DNA from: CAVWSM01 sp963799425 | Lineage (GTDB): Bacteria; Actinomycetota; Actinomycetes; Jiangellales; Jiangellaceae | Assembly: GCA_963799425.1 (NCBI GenBank) | Contig: CAWCXA010000007.1 | Span: 248,001 to 312,000, forward strand | DNA: 64,000 nt | Reading direction: 5' to 3' | Shown: positions 15,406-24,275 of the stretch, in pieces | Layout: every line of letters begins with the position of its first letter | Position numbering within the stretch: the stretch's first letter is position 1 | Translations under genes and position numbers: made by a program | The notes under the pieces: model-generated | Told to the model about the DNA's origin: nothing | What the model saw: the letters and a program-made list of their open reading frames with translations, nothing else | Databases searched by the model: none

Positions 15406-15461
15406 GCAGCGCAGACTAACGCCGCCCAGCGGCGTGTTGGGGTGCGCGCGCACGCGGTCGG

Positions 15462-16196
15462 ATGAGCAGACTCGGCTACATGGCGGCGTTCTGGTGGGGA
15501 CTGTTGTCCACCTCGTCCCTGGTGCTCGGCGCGCTGCTCGCCCTGGCGCGGCCGTGGAGCCGCCGTGTCGTGGCGCTCGTCCTCGCCTTCGGTGCCGGGG
15601 TGCTCTTCAGTGCCGTGTCCTACGAGCTCGTACTCGACGCCTACCAACATGCTCCCGGATGGGTGGGCCTGCTGGGGATCGCAGCCGGCGCACTCACGTT
15701 CTACGGCGGGAGCCGCATACTCATGGCGCGCGGCAGCCGGGCGCACATGGAGAAGAGCGGCGGCAGCGGCAACGCTCCGGCGATCGTGCTGGGCACGATT
15801 CTCGACGGCATCCCGGAGTCGATCGTGCTCGGCACGACCCTTGTCAGCGGCGAGATCAGCATCGCGGTGCTGGCCGCCATCTTCGTGTCCAACCTGCCCG
15901 AGTCGCTGTCGGCATCCGCGGGTCTCAGCCGGGCCGGCACATCAGCGACGCGGATCCTCGGCCTCTGGACGGGCACAGCGTTGGTGTGCGCGCTCGCCTG
16001 CGTGGCCGGATTCACCACGTTGGACACCGCCGCGCCCGAGACGATCGCGTTCGTGCAGACCTTCGCCGCCGGCGCCTTGCTCACGATGGTCGCGGACACC
16101 ATGATCCCGGAGGCCTTCGAGGATGGCGGGCCGACCACCGGGCTGCTGACCGTCCTCGGGTTCGCGATGGCCGGTGGGCTGTCCACGCTCGGCTAG
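15462..16196 (+). CDS. ZIP family metal transporter
   Basis: A 244-residue integral membrane protein with about eight hydrophobic segments. The transport-site motifs are VLGTILDGIPESIVLGTTL and AIFVSNLPESLSAS (the usual HN residues are replaced by DGIPES and NLPES, as in several bacterial members). A Gly/Ser-rich cytosolic loop, MEKSGGSGN, precedes the first motif. It probably moves Zn2+ or another divalent cation into the cytoplasm. ATG at 15462; no metal-sensor gene is adjacent. Confidence 0.86.
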   Translation: MSRLGYMAAFWWGLLSTSSLVLGALLALARPWSRRVVALVLAFGAGVLFSAVSYELVLDAYQHAPGWVGLLGIAAGALTFYGGSRILMARGSRAHMEKSGGSGNAPAIVLGTILDGIPESIVLGTTLVSGEISIAVLAAIFVSNLPESLSASAGLSRAGTSATRILGLWTGTALVCALACVAGFTTLDTAAPETIAFVQTFAAGALLTMVADTMIPEAFEDGGPTTGLLTVLGFAMAGGLSTLG

Positions 16197-16230
16197 GCGG
16201 CCACGGAGCGGGTGCACGTACAGTTCGGTC

Positions 16231-16947
16231 ATGGGTATCCGCCGCACGATGATGTCCAAGGCAGCAGGCGTTGCGGCGACCAAGGCTGCGCCGATGGCAG
16301 GCCCGCTCGTGGGGCGCCAGCTGTTGTCCAGGTCGATCGACGGTTTCCCCGGCTTTCCGGGGGCGCGCGAGGTCGCCCGCAAGCAACTCGAACGGACTCG
16401 CGACGTGGAAGGCGCCGTCAAGGGTGTCCTCGACCAGCACGTCCGCCTCGCCGGCGCCCAAGGGTTCGTGGCCAACCTCGGCGGGGTCGCCGCGATCTTC
16501 GTCACGATCCCGGCCAACATTGCCGGCCTCGGGCTGCTGCTCGTACGACAGGCGGCGGCCGTCGCGCACCTCCGTGGTCATGACCTCAACGATCCACGAG
16601 TGCAGCTCGCCGTGTTCATGGCCTCGCTCGGCAAGGATGAGGTCGACTCCGCCATCGACAAGCACCTGCTGCCCGGTCGACCCTCCGAGGTCGCCAACGG
16701 GGTCGGGCCGGTCGCCGACGATCTGTTCGAGCGCATCAGCAAGCTCGCGGTCACACATCTCACAGGTCGCGTCACCGGGAAGCGTGCCGCACTCGTCGTG
16801 ACCCGGCGCATCCCGATAGTGGGCGGCGGAGTCGGTGGCGCGATCGACGCGGTGACGGTCTACAACTTCGGCAAGTACGCCTCCGCTGAGTTCGCGCCCA
16901 AGGTGAGTGTCGAGATCGACGAGGCCGGCCCGGTCGACGACCGGTAA
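16231..16947 (+). CDS. EcsC family protein
   Basis: A 238-residue member of the EcsC family (named from a Bacillus ecs operon gene; biochemical role not established). Visible features are a hydrophobic glycine-rich segment GGVAAIFVTIPANIAGLGLLLVRQAA at about residues 84-110 and a second, IPIVGGGVGGAIDAV, near the C-terminus. The ATG at 16231 begins a basic N-terminus (MGIRRTMMSK). It ends 8 nt before pxpA on the same strand, so it may be transcribed with the pxp operon. Confidence 0.82.
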   Translation: MGIRRTMMSKAAGVAATKAAPMAGPLVGRQLLSRSIDGFPGFPGAREVARKQLERTRDVEGAVKGVLDQHVRLAGAQGFVANLGGVAAIFVTIPANIAGLGLLLVRQAAAVAHLRGHDLNDPRVQLAVFMASLGKDEVDSAIDKHLLPGRPSEVANGVGPVADDLFERISKLAVTHLTGRVTGKRAALVVTRRIPIVGGGVGGAIDAVTVYNFGKYASAEFAPKVSVEIDEAGPVDDR

Positions 16948-16955
16948 GGGACGGC

Positions 16956-17696
16956 GTGACGGCGATCGATCTCAACGCCGACGTCGCCGAAGGATTCGAC
17001 GACGCCGGGTTGCTCGAGGTCGTCACCAGCGCCAACGTGGCGTGCGGGTTCCACGCCGGAGACCCAGCCACCATGCAGGCCGCCTGCCGACTGGCCGTCC
17101 AGCGCGGCGTTCGGGTGGGCGCCCAGGTGTCGTACAACGACCGGGCGGCATTCGGCCGGCGGTTTGTCGATGTCGGCGCCGACGAGCTCCAGGCCGACCT
17201 GCTCTACCAGCTGGGTGCTCTGGCAGCCGTTGCCGGCGCAAGCGGCGTGCGGATCGCGTACGTGAAACCGCATGGCGCGCTCTACAACGCGGTTGTCACA
17301 CACGAGCTGCAAGCGGCAGCCGTGGTGGCCGCGGTGACAGAGTTCGATCCTGCGCTGCCGCTGCTCGGGCTGCCGGGTGCGCGCGTGCTCGAGGTCGCAC
17401 GCGCGGCCGGTGTGCCGACAGTGGCCGAGGCCTTCGCGGACCGCGCCTACACCCCAGCCGGAACCCTCGTGCCGCGCGGCGAACCCGGCGCGGTCCTCGA
17501 CGATCCCGAGGGTGTGGTGGCGCAGGCGCTCCGCATTGCCACGACCGGACAGGTCGTCGCAGTCGACGGCACGGTGGTCGCTGTTGCCGCTGCGTCGCTG
17601 TGCGTGCACGGCGACACCCCAGGCGCGGTGGACCTCGCCCGCCGGGTCCGGCTGGCGCTCGCAGCGGCCGGCGTCACCGTCGCACCCTTCGCGTGA
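16956..17696 (+). CDS. pxpA: 5-oxoprolinase subunit A (LamB/YcsF family)
   Basis: With PxpB and PxpC this forms the bacterial ATP-dependent 5-oxoprolinase that opens pyroglutamate to glutamate. The protein has the family's start IDLNADVAEGF, then SANVACGFHAGDPATM, VKPHGALYN, EAFADRAYTPAGTLVPR and CVHGDTPGA. Its length of 246 residues is normal. The GTG at 16956 follows EcsC closely. The stop overlaps the pxpB start by 4 nt. Confidence 0.95.
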   Translation: MTAIDLNADVAEGFDDAGLLEVVTSANVACGFHAGDPATMQAACRLAVQRGVRVGAQVSYNDRAAFGRRFVDVGADELQADLLYQLGALAAVAGASGVRIAYVKPHGALYNAVVTHELQAAAVVAAVTEFDPALPLLGLPGARVLEVARAAGVPTVAEAFADRAYTPAGTLVPRGEPGAVLDDPEGVVAQALRIATTGQVVAVDGTVVAVAAASLCVHGDTPGAVDLARRVRLALAAAGVTVAPFA

Positions 17697-18310
17697 GCAT
17701 CCAGCCGTACGGCGAGGACGCGATCCTCGTCGACCTGCCCGACCTGGCGCACGTGGTCGGGTTGTCCACCGCGCTACGCACCGTCGCACTGGAAGGGGTC
17801 GTAGACATCGTCCCGGCGGCCCGGACGGTCCTGGTGCGCTTCGATCCGTCCGCCTTGGACGCAGCGCGGCTGACAGCTGTTGTCAGTGAAGTTCCGTACG
17901 AGCCCGGCCTGCATGGCGGCTCCGACCTGGTCGAGGTCCCGGTCGTCTACGACGGCGACGACCTCGATTGGGTTGGCCAGCACGCCGGGCTGTCGCGTGG
18001 CGAGGTCATCGCGCGGCACACCGACGGCGAGTACGTCGTGGCGTTCTGCGGGTTCGCTCCCGGCTTCGGCTACTGCGCCGGCGGCGATGCCGCGTTGCAG
18101 GTGCCGCGGCTGGACTCACCGCGCGCGCGTGTGCCCGCCGGCGCCGTCGGCCTGGCAGGGGAGTGGACCGCGGTCTACCCCCGCAGCTCGCCCGGAGGGT
18201 GGCGGCTCATCGGGCGTACATCACTGACGATGTGGGACACAAACCGGCAGCCGCCAGCGCTGCTCGCACCGGGCACCCGCGTGCGCTTCACAGCAGTGGT
18301 CGCGCCGTGA
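17693..18310 (+). CDS. pxpB: 5-oxoprolinase subunit B (KipI family)
   Basis: A carboxyltransferase-type subunit of 205 residues related to KipI and the N-half of allophanate hydrolase domains. Motifs: YGEDAILVDL at the N-terminus, VEVPVVYDGDDL, FCGFAPGFGYCAGGD and RVPAGAVGLAGEWTAVYPRSSPGGWRLIGRT. GTG at 17693 overlaps the pxpA stop (GTGA), and its own stop overlaps pxpC in the same way. Confidence 0.94.
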   Translation: MSIQPYGEDAILVDLPDLAHVVGLSTALRTVALEGVVDIVPAARTVLVRFDPSALDAARLTAVVSEVPYEPGLHGGSDLVEVPVVYDGDDLDWVGQHAGLSRGEVIARHTDGEYVVAFCGFAPGFGYCAGGDAALQVPRLDSPRARVPAGAVGLAGEWTAVYPRSSPGGWRLIGRTSLTMWDTNRQPPALLAPGTRVRFTAVVAP

Positions 18311-19170
18311 CGCGCGAGCTGCACGTACTGGCATCCGGACCGCTCGCGACCGTCCAGGACCTTGGTCGCCCGGGGCAGGCTGCCATCGGCGTTCCGAGAT
18401 CCGGTGCGCTCGACCTGCCCGCGCATCGCCTCGCCAACCGTCTCGTCGGAAACGCGGAGAGCGCCGCGACCATCGAAGTCACGCTGGGCGGGCTGGCACT
18501 GCGGGTGACGCACGCGACGACCGTTGCGCTCGCGGGGGCCTCATGTCCGGCCGAGGCGGACAACCACCCGATTCCGATGCACGCACCCACGACACTGCCG
18601 TCGGGCGCAACGCTGCGGCTCGGCGCGCCTACGCGCGGACTGAGGACGTATATCGCGGTACGCGGCGGGGTCGACGTGCCCCCGGTGCTCGGGTCGCGCG
18701 CAACCGACGTGCTCTCCGCGCTCGGCCCGCCGCCACTGGCAGATGGCGACCGGCTCCCGATAGGCACGGCCCCCGCCGGGGAGCCGCTCGTCGATGTCGC
18801 CCCGGTCGCCGATCCACCCTCGGACACCGTGATGCACGTGCTGCCAGGCCCGCGGGTCGACTGGTTCATGCCCGACGCGCTGGACCGGCTGAGCAAATCG
18901 ACCTACACCGTAGCCCCGGACAGCGATCGCGTCGCCGCGCGCCTGGCGGGACCGCCGCTCGCGCGCCTTCGCACGGACGAGCTGCCCAGCGAGGGGCTCG
19001 TCCTCGGTGCCGTACAAGTGACTCCCGACGGCTCGCCGGTGGTCTTCCTGGCCGATCATCCGACGACCGGGGGATATCCGGTCCTCGCGGTCGTACGCCG
19101 CGCTGACCTGCCCCTTCTCGCGCAGGCCCGACCGGGCGAGCCGGTGCGATTCAGGTTGGGTATGCAGTAG
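18307..19170 (+). CDS. pxpC: 5-oxoprolinase subunit C (KipA family)
   Basis: The partner carboxyltransferase-type subunit, 287 residues. Recognisable blocks are SGPLATVQDLGRPGQAAIGVPRSGALD, HRLANRLVGN, the RTYIAVRGGVDVPPVLGSRATD core, VLPGPRVDWF, and GLVLGAVQVTPDGSPVVFLADHPTTGGYPVLA. GTG at 18307 gives a 4-nt overlap with pxpB. The tight coupling across A, B and C suggests equimolar synthesis of one complex. Confidence 0.95.
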   Translation: MTRELHVLASGPLATVQDLGRPGQAAIGVPRSGALDLPAHRLANRLVGNAESAATIEVTLGGLALRVTHATTVALAGASCPAEADNHPIPMHAPTTLPSGATLRLGAPTRGLRTYIAVRGGVDVPPVLGSRATDVLSALGPPPLADGDRLPIGTAPAGEPLVDVAPVADPPSDTVMHVLPGPRVDWFMPDALDRLSKSTYTVAPDSDRVAARLAGPPLARLRTDELPSEGLVLGAVQVTPDGSPVVFLADHPTTGGYPVLAVVRRADLPLLAQARPGEPVRFRLGMQ

Positions 19171-19210
19171 GCATCCCCATTTGCTCGCCGAGAGCGCAGA
19201 ATGACTGCTC

Positions 19211-19855
19211 GTGGAGAAGTCGAGGCAGCCGGGAACCGGGGACCGCGGCACCCTCGGGTTCGCCTTCCGCGAGGATCCGGCCGATCAGACTGTGGTCATG
19301 CAGCCGGTACCGCCCCCCCAGCCTGAGCCCGACGGTGGCACCCGCCGCGTGGCGCTCTGGCTCGCGGTGGCCGGCGGGTTCGTGCTCCTCGCGGTGATCG
19401 CCGGCTACCTGTGGTGGGTCTCCGACCGCTGGCAGGTCGAGGCGGAAGAGCAGCGCGCGGCCTACAGCGACGCGATCGTCGAACGCGATCGCATCCAGGC
19501 CGAACATGAAGAGACGCAGCAACAGCTCGACCAGGCGAGTGCCTCGCTCACCAGCACCCAGCAGGAGCTCGCCACAGCCAACCAACGGCTCGATGCGCTG
19601 GCCACCGAAAAGGCGCAAGCCACCGACCGGCAGGCGATCGCGACACAGGTCGCGCAGCAGGCAGCGACAGTGGCCTCCGCGCTACAGCAGTGCATCGACG
19701 GCCAGGGCGCGTTGATTGGCTTTCTCACAGCGCCGGCCGGCACCTACGACCCGACGCAGATCGTCGCCTACGCGCAACAGGTCCAAGCCGTCTGCACCCA
19801 GGCAAAGGCGGCCAACGACCAGCTCAGCGGCCTCATCGCCCAGCTCGGCGGCTGA
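19211..19855 (+). CDS. Membrane-anchored coiled-coil protein of unknown function
   Basis: A 214-residue protein with a Pro-rich cytoplasmic start (PVPPPQPEPDGG), one membrane segment (VALWLAVAGGFVLLAVIAGYLWW, about residues 47-69) and an extracytoplasmic part. A heptad-like stretch rich in Gln, Glu and Ala covers residues 80-155 (EEQRAAYSDAIVERDRIQAE and on), followed by a small domain with Cys in QQCIDGQG and AVCTQAK. GTG at 19211 is tentative; ATG at 19298 is an alternative. It is followed at once by the protease gene, so the pair probably forms an operon. Confidence 0.7.
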   Translation: MEKSRQPGTGDRGTLGFAFREDPADQTVVMQPVPPPQPEPDGGTRRVALWLAVAGGFVLLAVIAGYLWWVSDRWQVEAEEQRAAYSDAIVERDRIQAEHEETQQQLDQASASLTSTQQELATANQRLDALATEKAQATDRQAIATQVAQQAATVASALQQCIDGQGALIGFLTAPAGTYDPTQIVAYAQQVQAVCTQAKAANDQLSGLIAQLGG

Positions 19856-19858
19856 CGC

Positions 19859-20608
19859 TTGCGTACGTGGCAGTCGGGGCTATGCGCGGCTGCACTGCTG
19901 TTGTCGGCTGGCTGCGGGGTGCTGCCCGAACCGCCTGACGAGTCGTACGGTGCGCCGAGCCCGACCGCCCTCGTTCCGGCCGGCACCGGCGAGACGGGGG
20001 CCACGCCATCAGACACACCGACGGCGGGCCTGGCGGCAGCCGAACGCGCAGCAGTGCGCGTGCGCAACGTGCGCTGCGCGGGCGTTTCAGTGGGCAGCGG
20101 GTTTCCTGTCGACGAGCACACCCTGGTGACCAACCGGCACGTGGTGGAGGGCGCCCGCGAGCTCCAGCTCGAGACGGCCGACGGCCGCGACATCGAGGTG
20201 ACCGCCGCCGGCTCGGCGACAGCTGCGGACCTGGCTGTGGTCCGCACCGACCAGGAGCTGCCACAGGCGCTCCCACTCGCCGTGGCCGATCCGGTGCCCG
20301 GTCAGCTGGTGACCGTCGTCGGCTATCCCGAAGGCGGGCCACGCATGGTGTCACGAGGCGTTGTCGAGGGATTCGTCCAAGACCCGCTCGGCGGCGAGAC
20401 GCAGGTGATCGTCAGCACCGCGACTGTAGCGCCAGGCAACTCAGGCAGCCCGATGCTCGATGACTCTGGCGCCGTGGTTGGCGTGGTCTACGCGGCCGAG
20501 ACGGAGTCTGGGCGCGCCGTGGCGGTGCCGGTCAGCGTGCTCCGCGAGCTGCTGGCGCGGGGCGATGAGGCGCTCAGCCCCGATCCCAGCGGGACCTGCT
20601 CGACCTGA
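19859..20608 (+). CDS. Trypsin-like serine protease lipoprotein
   Basis: A 249-residue S1-type (S1C-like) protease anchored by a lipoprotein signal: MRTWQSGLCAAALLLSAGC carries the lipobox SAGC. A Pro/Thr linker follows. The catalytic triad is visible as His in NRHVV, Asp in TAADLAVV and Ser in PGNSGSP. No PDZ domain follows, unlike HtrA. The start codon is TTG at 19859, chosen because it gives a complete lipoprotein signal directly after the upstream gene. The 3' end overlaps the convergent DUF1707 gene by 35 nt. Confidence 0.86.
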   Translation: MRTWQSGLCAAALLLSAGCGVLPEPPDESYGAPSPTALVPAGTGETGATPSDTPTAGLAAAERAAVRVRNVRCAGVSVGSGFPVDEHTLVTNRHVVEGARELQLETADGRDIEVTAAGSATAADLAVVRTDQELPQALPLAVADPVPGQLVTVVGYPEGGPRMVSRGVVEGFVQDPLGGETQVIVSTATVAPGNSGSPMLDDSGAVVGVVYAAETESGRAVAVPVSVLRELLARGDEALSPDPSGTCST

Positions 20609-21077
20609 CTGACGCAGCTCTCCGGCCGCCGAAGCCCCCGAGGCGCCACAGCACCACCAGCACAAGCAGCGGGAACACGAAGAACGGCGGGATGTGGGTG
20701 ATCGCCCCGAAGATCATCCCAGCGACAATGATAAGTAGGACGGCGCCCACCGGGAACGTGCCCCGCCGTCCCCACGGCGCGGGCCCACAGGGCTCCTGTC
20801 CCCAAGCCCGCTGTCCCCACGGCCGCTCGTCCAGGCCGGCCGCCCGCTGCTCACCCTCCGGATGGGGCAGGTCGCTGAAGAGTGCATCGAGATCGGCCCG
20901 GGTACGTGCCGCGTACGCGCCGTCGACGCGCTGCGAGTGCTCCTCCTCGTCGAGGCGGCCGGCGGCGAAATGCTCGCCCAATGCGCTGACGGCGGCATCG
21001 CGCTCCGCGTCGCCGATCCGTAGCTGCCCCGACTCGCCGGGGCGCCGGCGGCGACCGAACTGCTCGTAGCCCGACAT
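20574..21077 (-). CDS. DUF1707 domain membrane protein
   Basis: A 167-residue protein. The N-terminal DUF1707 domain (LRIGDAERDAAVSALGEHFAAGRLDEEEHSQRVDGAYAARTRADLDALFSDLP in parts) is a short helical module common in actinobacteria. A Trp/Gly/Pro-rich linker (GQRAWGQEP) precedes two adjacent hydrophobic segments (FPVGAVLLIIVAGMIFGAI and FFVFPLLVLVVLWRLGG), with a basic tail. A GAGAGGAG lies upstream of the ATG at 21077. Its role is unknown. Confidence 0.85.
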   Translation of the reverse strand: MSGYEQFGRRRRPGESGQLRIGDAERDAAVSALGEHFAAGRLDEEEHSQRVDGAYAARTRADLDALFSDLPHPEGEQRAAGLDERPWGQRAWGQEPCGPAPWGRRGTFPVGAVLLIIVAGMIFGAITHIPPFFVFPLLVLVVLWRLGGFGGRRAASVRSSRSRWDRG

Positions 21078-21275
21078 TGCGTGCTCCTCTCGGTGCCACC
21101 CAATTCAGTGGCGATATATCGAGGATGCGTCGCCAGAGACTGGACGACAACGGATCGGGGGCGGCACTTTTAGTACTCCCGGGGTGGCAGCCCGATGCGT
21201 CGTCCTACGCCTAGCGCGGTAGTTCGGTGGCGAGCCGTTCTTCCCGTGGAAACAAGCGATCTCTAACGTGGGTAC

Positions 21276-22466
21276 GTGATCGCTGGGGGACGCCGCGACC
21301 GCGCTCTGGTCGCCGCGCTGGTCGTAGCCGCGCTCGTGGCGGGTGGACTGGCCGCATCGGGCCTGCGCCATCTCATCGACATCGGCGTCTACCTGCATGG
21401 TGGCAACGCGGTGTTGTCGGGTGAGTCCCCCTACGCCGAGCTTGCGCCGGTGACGGACCTGCCGTTCACGTACCCACCGATCGCGGCATTCCTCTTCGCA
21501 CCCTTGGCCGCGCTGCCACAGCCGTTGGCCGTCGGGCTATGGCAGGTGGGCATTCTGGCGGGCGCAGCGGGCGCGTTCGCAGTTCTGCTGCGTGGCCAGC
21601 TAGGCCGCTCGCCGCAGGCGTGGCTGGTGGTCGGAGTGACTGCTGCCGCGTTTCTGACCGAGCCGTTCTACGCAACCTTCGGGTACGGGCAGGTCAACAC
21701 CTTGCTCCTCGCGGCGGTCGTCGTCGACGCGGTCCTCGTGCGGCGCGGCAGTCGCTTCGGTGGTGTGCTGACCGGCCTGGCGGCGGCAGTGAAGCTCACA
21801 CCGGCCGTCTTCCTGTTGTACTTCCTGGTCACCGGCCGCACGCGAGCGGCAGCGCGGGGCACCACCGCCGCAGTGGTGGGCACGCTGCTGCCGGCGTTGC
21901 TTGCACCGTCCTGGGCGTTGTCGTACTGGACCGGCGGCGTCACCGACCCGGAACGGGTCGGCGAGGTACGCGGCGAGAACAACCAGTCGCTGCTCGGGTT
22001 GCTGAGCCGGTGGTGGGTCGACCTCGGCGACTCCGCCACCTTGCGCATGGCGCTGCTGCTCGGAGTGACGGCCCTCGGCATTGTGCTCGCCCGTCGCTGG
22101 TGGTCGATCGGACGTGATGATGTCGGCCTCGGCGTGGCCGCAGTCACGGGCCTGCTTGCCTCGCCGGTCTCGTGGGACCACCACTACGTCTGGCTCACGC
22201 CGCTCCTCCTCGCAATGGTCGTGCCATCAGCGCCTGTGCCGTGGCGCCGGGCCGGCATAGCCGCCGTGGTCGTACTTGTGATCTGCCCGCCACGTCGCAT
22301 TCCGTGGGATCCAGCAGACCTGGTGCCGGCAGGTTGGTGGGAAGGGCTGGCGTTGTCGGCCTACGTGATCGTCGCCGCGTTGCTGCTCCTCACCATCGCC
22401 AGGTCTGGACTGGTCCGCGACGAGCATCGCCTCGCCGAGAAGGTCAGCCGCACGCGACCCCGTTGA
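21276..22466 (+). CDS. GT87-type polyprenol-phosphate-dependent glycosyltransferase (DUF2029)
   Basis: A 396-residue protein with about ten membrane segments, typical of the GT-C family that includes actinobacterial alpha-mannosyltransferases such as PimE. An extracytoplasmic loop carries IDIGVYLHGGNAVLSGESPY with the conserved Asp-containing DIGVY motif. TYPPIAAFLFAPLA, GYGQVNTLLLAAVVVD, GLAAAVKLTPAVFLLYF and SPVSWDHHYVWL are further family blocks. The acceptor (lipid or cell-wall glycan) cannot be assigned. Start GTG at 21276. The last 23 nt overlap the convergent CBM2-like gene. Confidence 0.85.
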   Translation: MIAGGRRDRALVAALVVAALVAGGLAASGLRHLIDIGVYLHGGNAVLSGESPYAELAPVTDLPFTYPPIAAFLFAPLAALPQPLAVGLWQVGILAGAAGAFAVLLRGQLGRSPQAWLVVGVTAAAFLTEPFYATFGYGQVNTLLLAAVVVDAVLVRRGSRFGGVLTGLAAAVKLTPAVFLLYFLVTGRTRAAARGTTAAVVGTLLPALLAPSWALSYWTGGVTDPERVGEVRGENNQSLLGLLSRWWVDLGDSATLRMALLLGVTALGIVLARRWWSIGRDDVGLGVAAVTGLLASPVSWDHHYVWLTPLLLAMVVPSAPVPWRRAGIAAVVVLVICPPRRIPWDPADLVPAGWWEGLALSAYVIVAALLLLTIARSGLVRDEHRLAEKVSRTRPR

Positions 22467-23184
22467 GCGCAACGGCGTAGGCAGTCATCTCGTCAATGCT
22501 CTCGCCATCCCTGCTGGCGGTGAACGCGAACTGCGCGGTCTCACCAATGCCTATCGTGTCGTCGTCCGGGTTGTCGGCGGTGACGCTCACCTGGCGACCG
22601 GCCTGCTCGACCTGGCTGCGCCACTGGTCGCGCCCGCGGATCTCCGCGTCGTGGCTCAACGTGAGCGTCACGGTCCAGTCGGCGACCTCTGCCGCCCCGG
22701 TGTTGACGACCGAGACGGTGACGAGCACACCGCGGCGCCAGTCGATGACCTCCACGTCCGTGTCACAGCCGACCACGGGCGGCGGAGCGGGCGGGGCTGG
22801 CGGCGGCGCTGAGGTTTCGCTGGCGGGCGCTGGTCGGGTCGCCCGTGACGGCGTCGCACTCGGTGTCGGACTTAGCGTCGTCGGGATCGGAGCGGGTGTC
22901 TGCGGCTCAATGGTCGCGCTCGCCGCTGCCGGCGACATCGTCGTGGTCACCAATCCGTCGGGGCCATCGTTGCCTGCGGCCTGCACGGTGGCGTCGTCGC
23001 CTCCAGGGAGCAGGTCGGCCAGGTCGAGGCCCTGTGTGAGGGTGGCGAGGATGGTGGTCGCGACAACCCCTGCACAGAGCGAGGCCGCCGCGACGGTGCC
23101 CCATGTGCGGGTCGCCTTGGCGTGCTTGGGCGGTCGCTCGTAGGCGCCACTCGGCCTGGACAGCCGGGAACCGGACCTGGGCAT
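22444..23184 (-). CDS. Membrane-anchored protein with C-terminal CBM2-like domain
   Basis: About 246 residues: a basic cytoplasmic N-terminus, one membrane segment (TVAAASLCAGVVATTILATL), a long Pro/Thr/Ser linker, and a C-terminal domain of about 100 residues. The domain starts at GCDTDVEVIDW and ends LNGVACG, with VVNTGAAEVADWTVTLTL, a central W in RDQWRSQVEQAG and FAFTASRDG. The paired terminal Cys, WTVT and the LNG-C end match family 2 carbohydrate-binding modules. No enzyme is attached, so it may act as a surface lectin-like protein. ATG at 23184 follows a GGAGAC; an upstream in-frame ATG at 23235 is possible. Confidence 0.75.
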   Translation of the reverse strand: MPRSGSRLSRPSGAYERPPKHAKATRTWGTVAAASLCAGVVATTILATLTQGLDLADLLPGGDDATVQAAGNDGPDGLVTTTMSPAAASATIEPQTPAPIPTTLSPTPSATPSRATRPAPASETSAPPPAPPAPPPVVGCDTDVEVIDWRRGVLVTVSVVNTGAAEVADWTVTLTLSHDAEIRGRDQWRSQVEQAGRQVSVTADNPDDDTIGIGETAQFAFTASRDGESIDEMTAYAVALNGVACG

Positions 23185-23324
23185 GCGTCTCCATCTGACG
23201 CCAGAAGTGATCTTGCGGGCACATCGTATTGGCATGCCCGGACTGTTCGACAAGGTCGCGTCCACACTTCGTCGATGGCAGGCTGCGCGTCGGGTCTGTC
23301 AAAAGTCAGGGAGAGCATCACACA

Positions 23325-24227
23325 GTGGCGACCGAACGTTTGGCAATTGCCGTGATCGGTCTGGGCGACATCGCCCAGAAGGCTTACCTGCCAGTGCTGT
23401 CCAGCCTGCCCGGCGTGGATATGCACCTGGTGACCCGCGACGCTGAGAAGCTCAACCGCATCGGCGATGCCTATCGCGTCGAGCCGCGTTTCACCAGCGT
23501 CGATGCGGTGGTGGACGAGGGCGTACGTGCTGCCTTCGTACACACGCCCACGCAGACGCACGCGGAGATTGTGACGCGACTGCTGGAGGCCGGCATCGAT
23601 GTCCTGGTCGACAAGCCGCTGTCCTACGACGTGGCGGCAAGCCGCGCGCTCGTCGAGCTCGCGCGCCAGCGCGGCCGGTCGTTGCTGGTTGGGTTCAACC
23701 GTCGTTACACGCCCGCATACGTTGCCGCGCTGGACCGCCCGCGCAACCTCGTGCTGCTGCAGAAGGACCGAGGCGGTCTGCCCAACGACGTCCGCGCTGT
23801 CGTTCTCGACGACTTCATCCACGTCGTCGACACGTTGCGCATGCTCCTCCCCTCAGAGCCGTCGCGCGTCGAAGTCTCTGGTCATCTCGTGGCTGGCCTG
23901 CTGCACCACGTGGTCCTGCACCTTGCCGGGCCGGGATTCACCGCGCTGGGCGTGATGAACCGCGTTGGTGGCTGGACCACCGAGCTCCTGCAAACCAGCG
24001 GCGACGACAGCAGATATGAGGTCCGCGATCTCAGCGAGGTCACGGAGTACGACGGAGCGCCGACGCTGCGCCCGGGCGGCATCTGGGACCAGGTAGGGCA
24101 TCGGCGCGGCTTCGAGGACATGTGCCGTACGTTTCTCGACGCCGTACGCGCGGGACATCGCCTCGACGCCGGCGACGCACTCGTTACGCATGAGCTGTGC
24201 GAGCAGATCATCGAGCAGCTGGACTGA
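23325..24227 (+). CDS. Gfo/Idh/MocA family NAD(P)-dependent oxidoreductase
   Basis: A 300-residue protein with an N-terminal Rossmann fold (LAIAVIGLGDIAQKAYLPVL, the GxGxxxx motif at about residue 11) and the conserved dinucleotide-domain motif VDKPLSYD containing the expected Lys-Pro. FNRRYTPAY opens the C-terminal domain. DDFIHVVDTLRMLL carries the His-xxx-Asp-like catalytic area seen in the family. The substrate, probably a sugar or inositol derivative, is unknown. GTG at 23325 is used since the sequence upstream in frame is not family-like. Confidence 0.88.
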   Translation: MATERLAIAVIGLGDIAQKAYLPVLSSLPGVDMHLVTRDAEKLNRIGDAYRVEPRFTSVDAVVDEGVRAAFVHTPTQTHAEIVTRLLEAGIDVLVDKPLSYDVAASRALVELARQRGRSLLVGFNRRYTPAYVAALDRPRNLVLLQKDRGGLPNDVRAVVLDDFIHVVDTLRMLLPSEPSRVEVSGHLVAGLLHHVVLHLAGPGFTALGVMNRVGGWTTELLQTSGDDSRYEVRDLSEVTEYDGAPTLRPGGIWDQVGHRRGFEDMCRTFLDAVRAGHRLDAGDALVTHELCEQIIEQLD

Positions 24228-24275
24228 GGAGTGACATCGAGGCTGCCCATCTCGCCGCACTCCGATCGGCATGAT

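Noticed and set aside
16907..17692. N-terminal extension of pxpB upstream of 17693
   Set aside because: The in-frame sequence is Arg-rich shadow of pxpA; homology to KipI starts at the GTG overlapping the pxpA stop.
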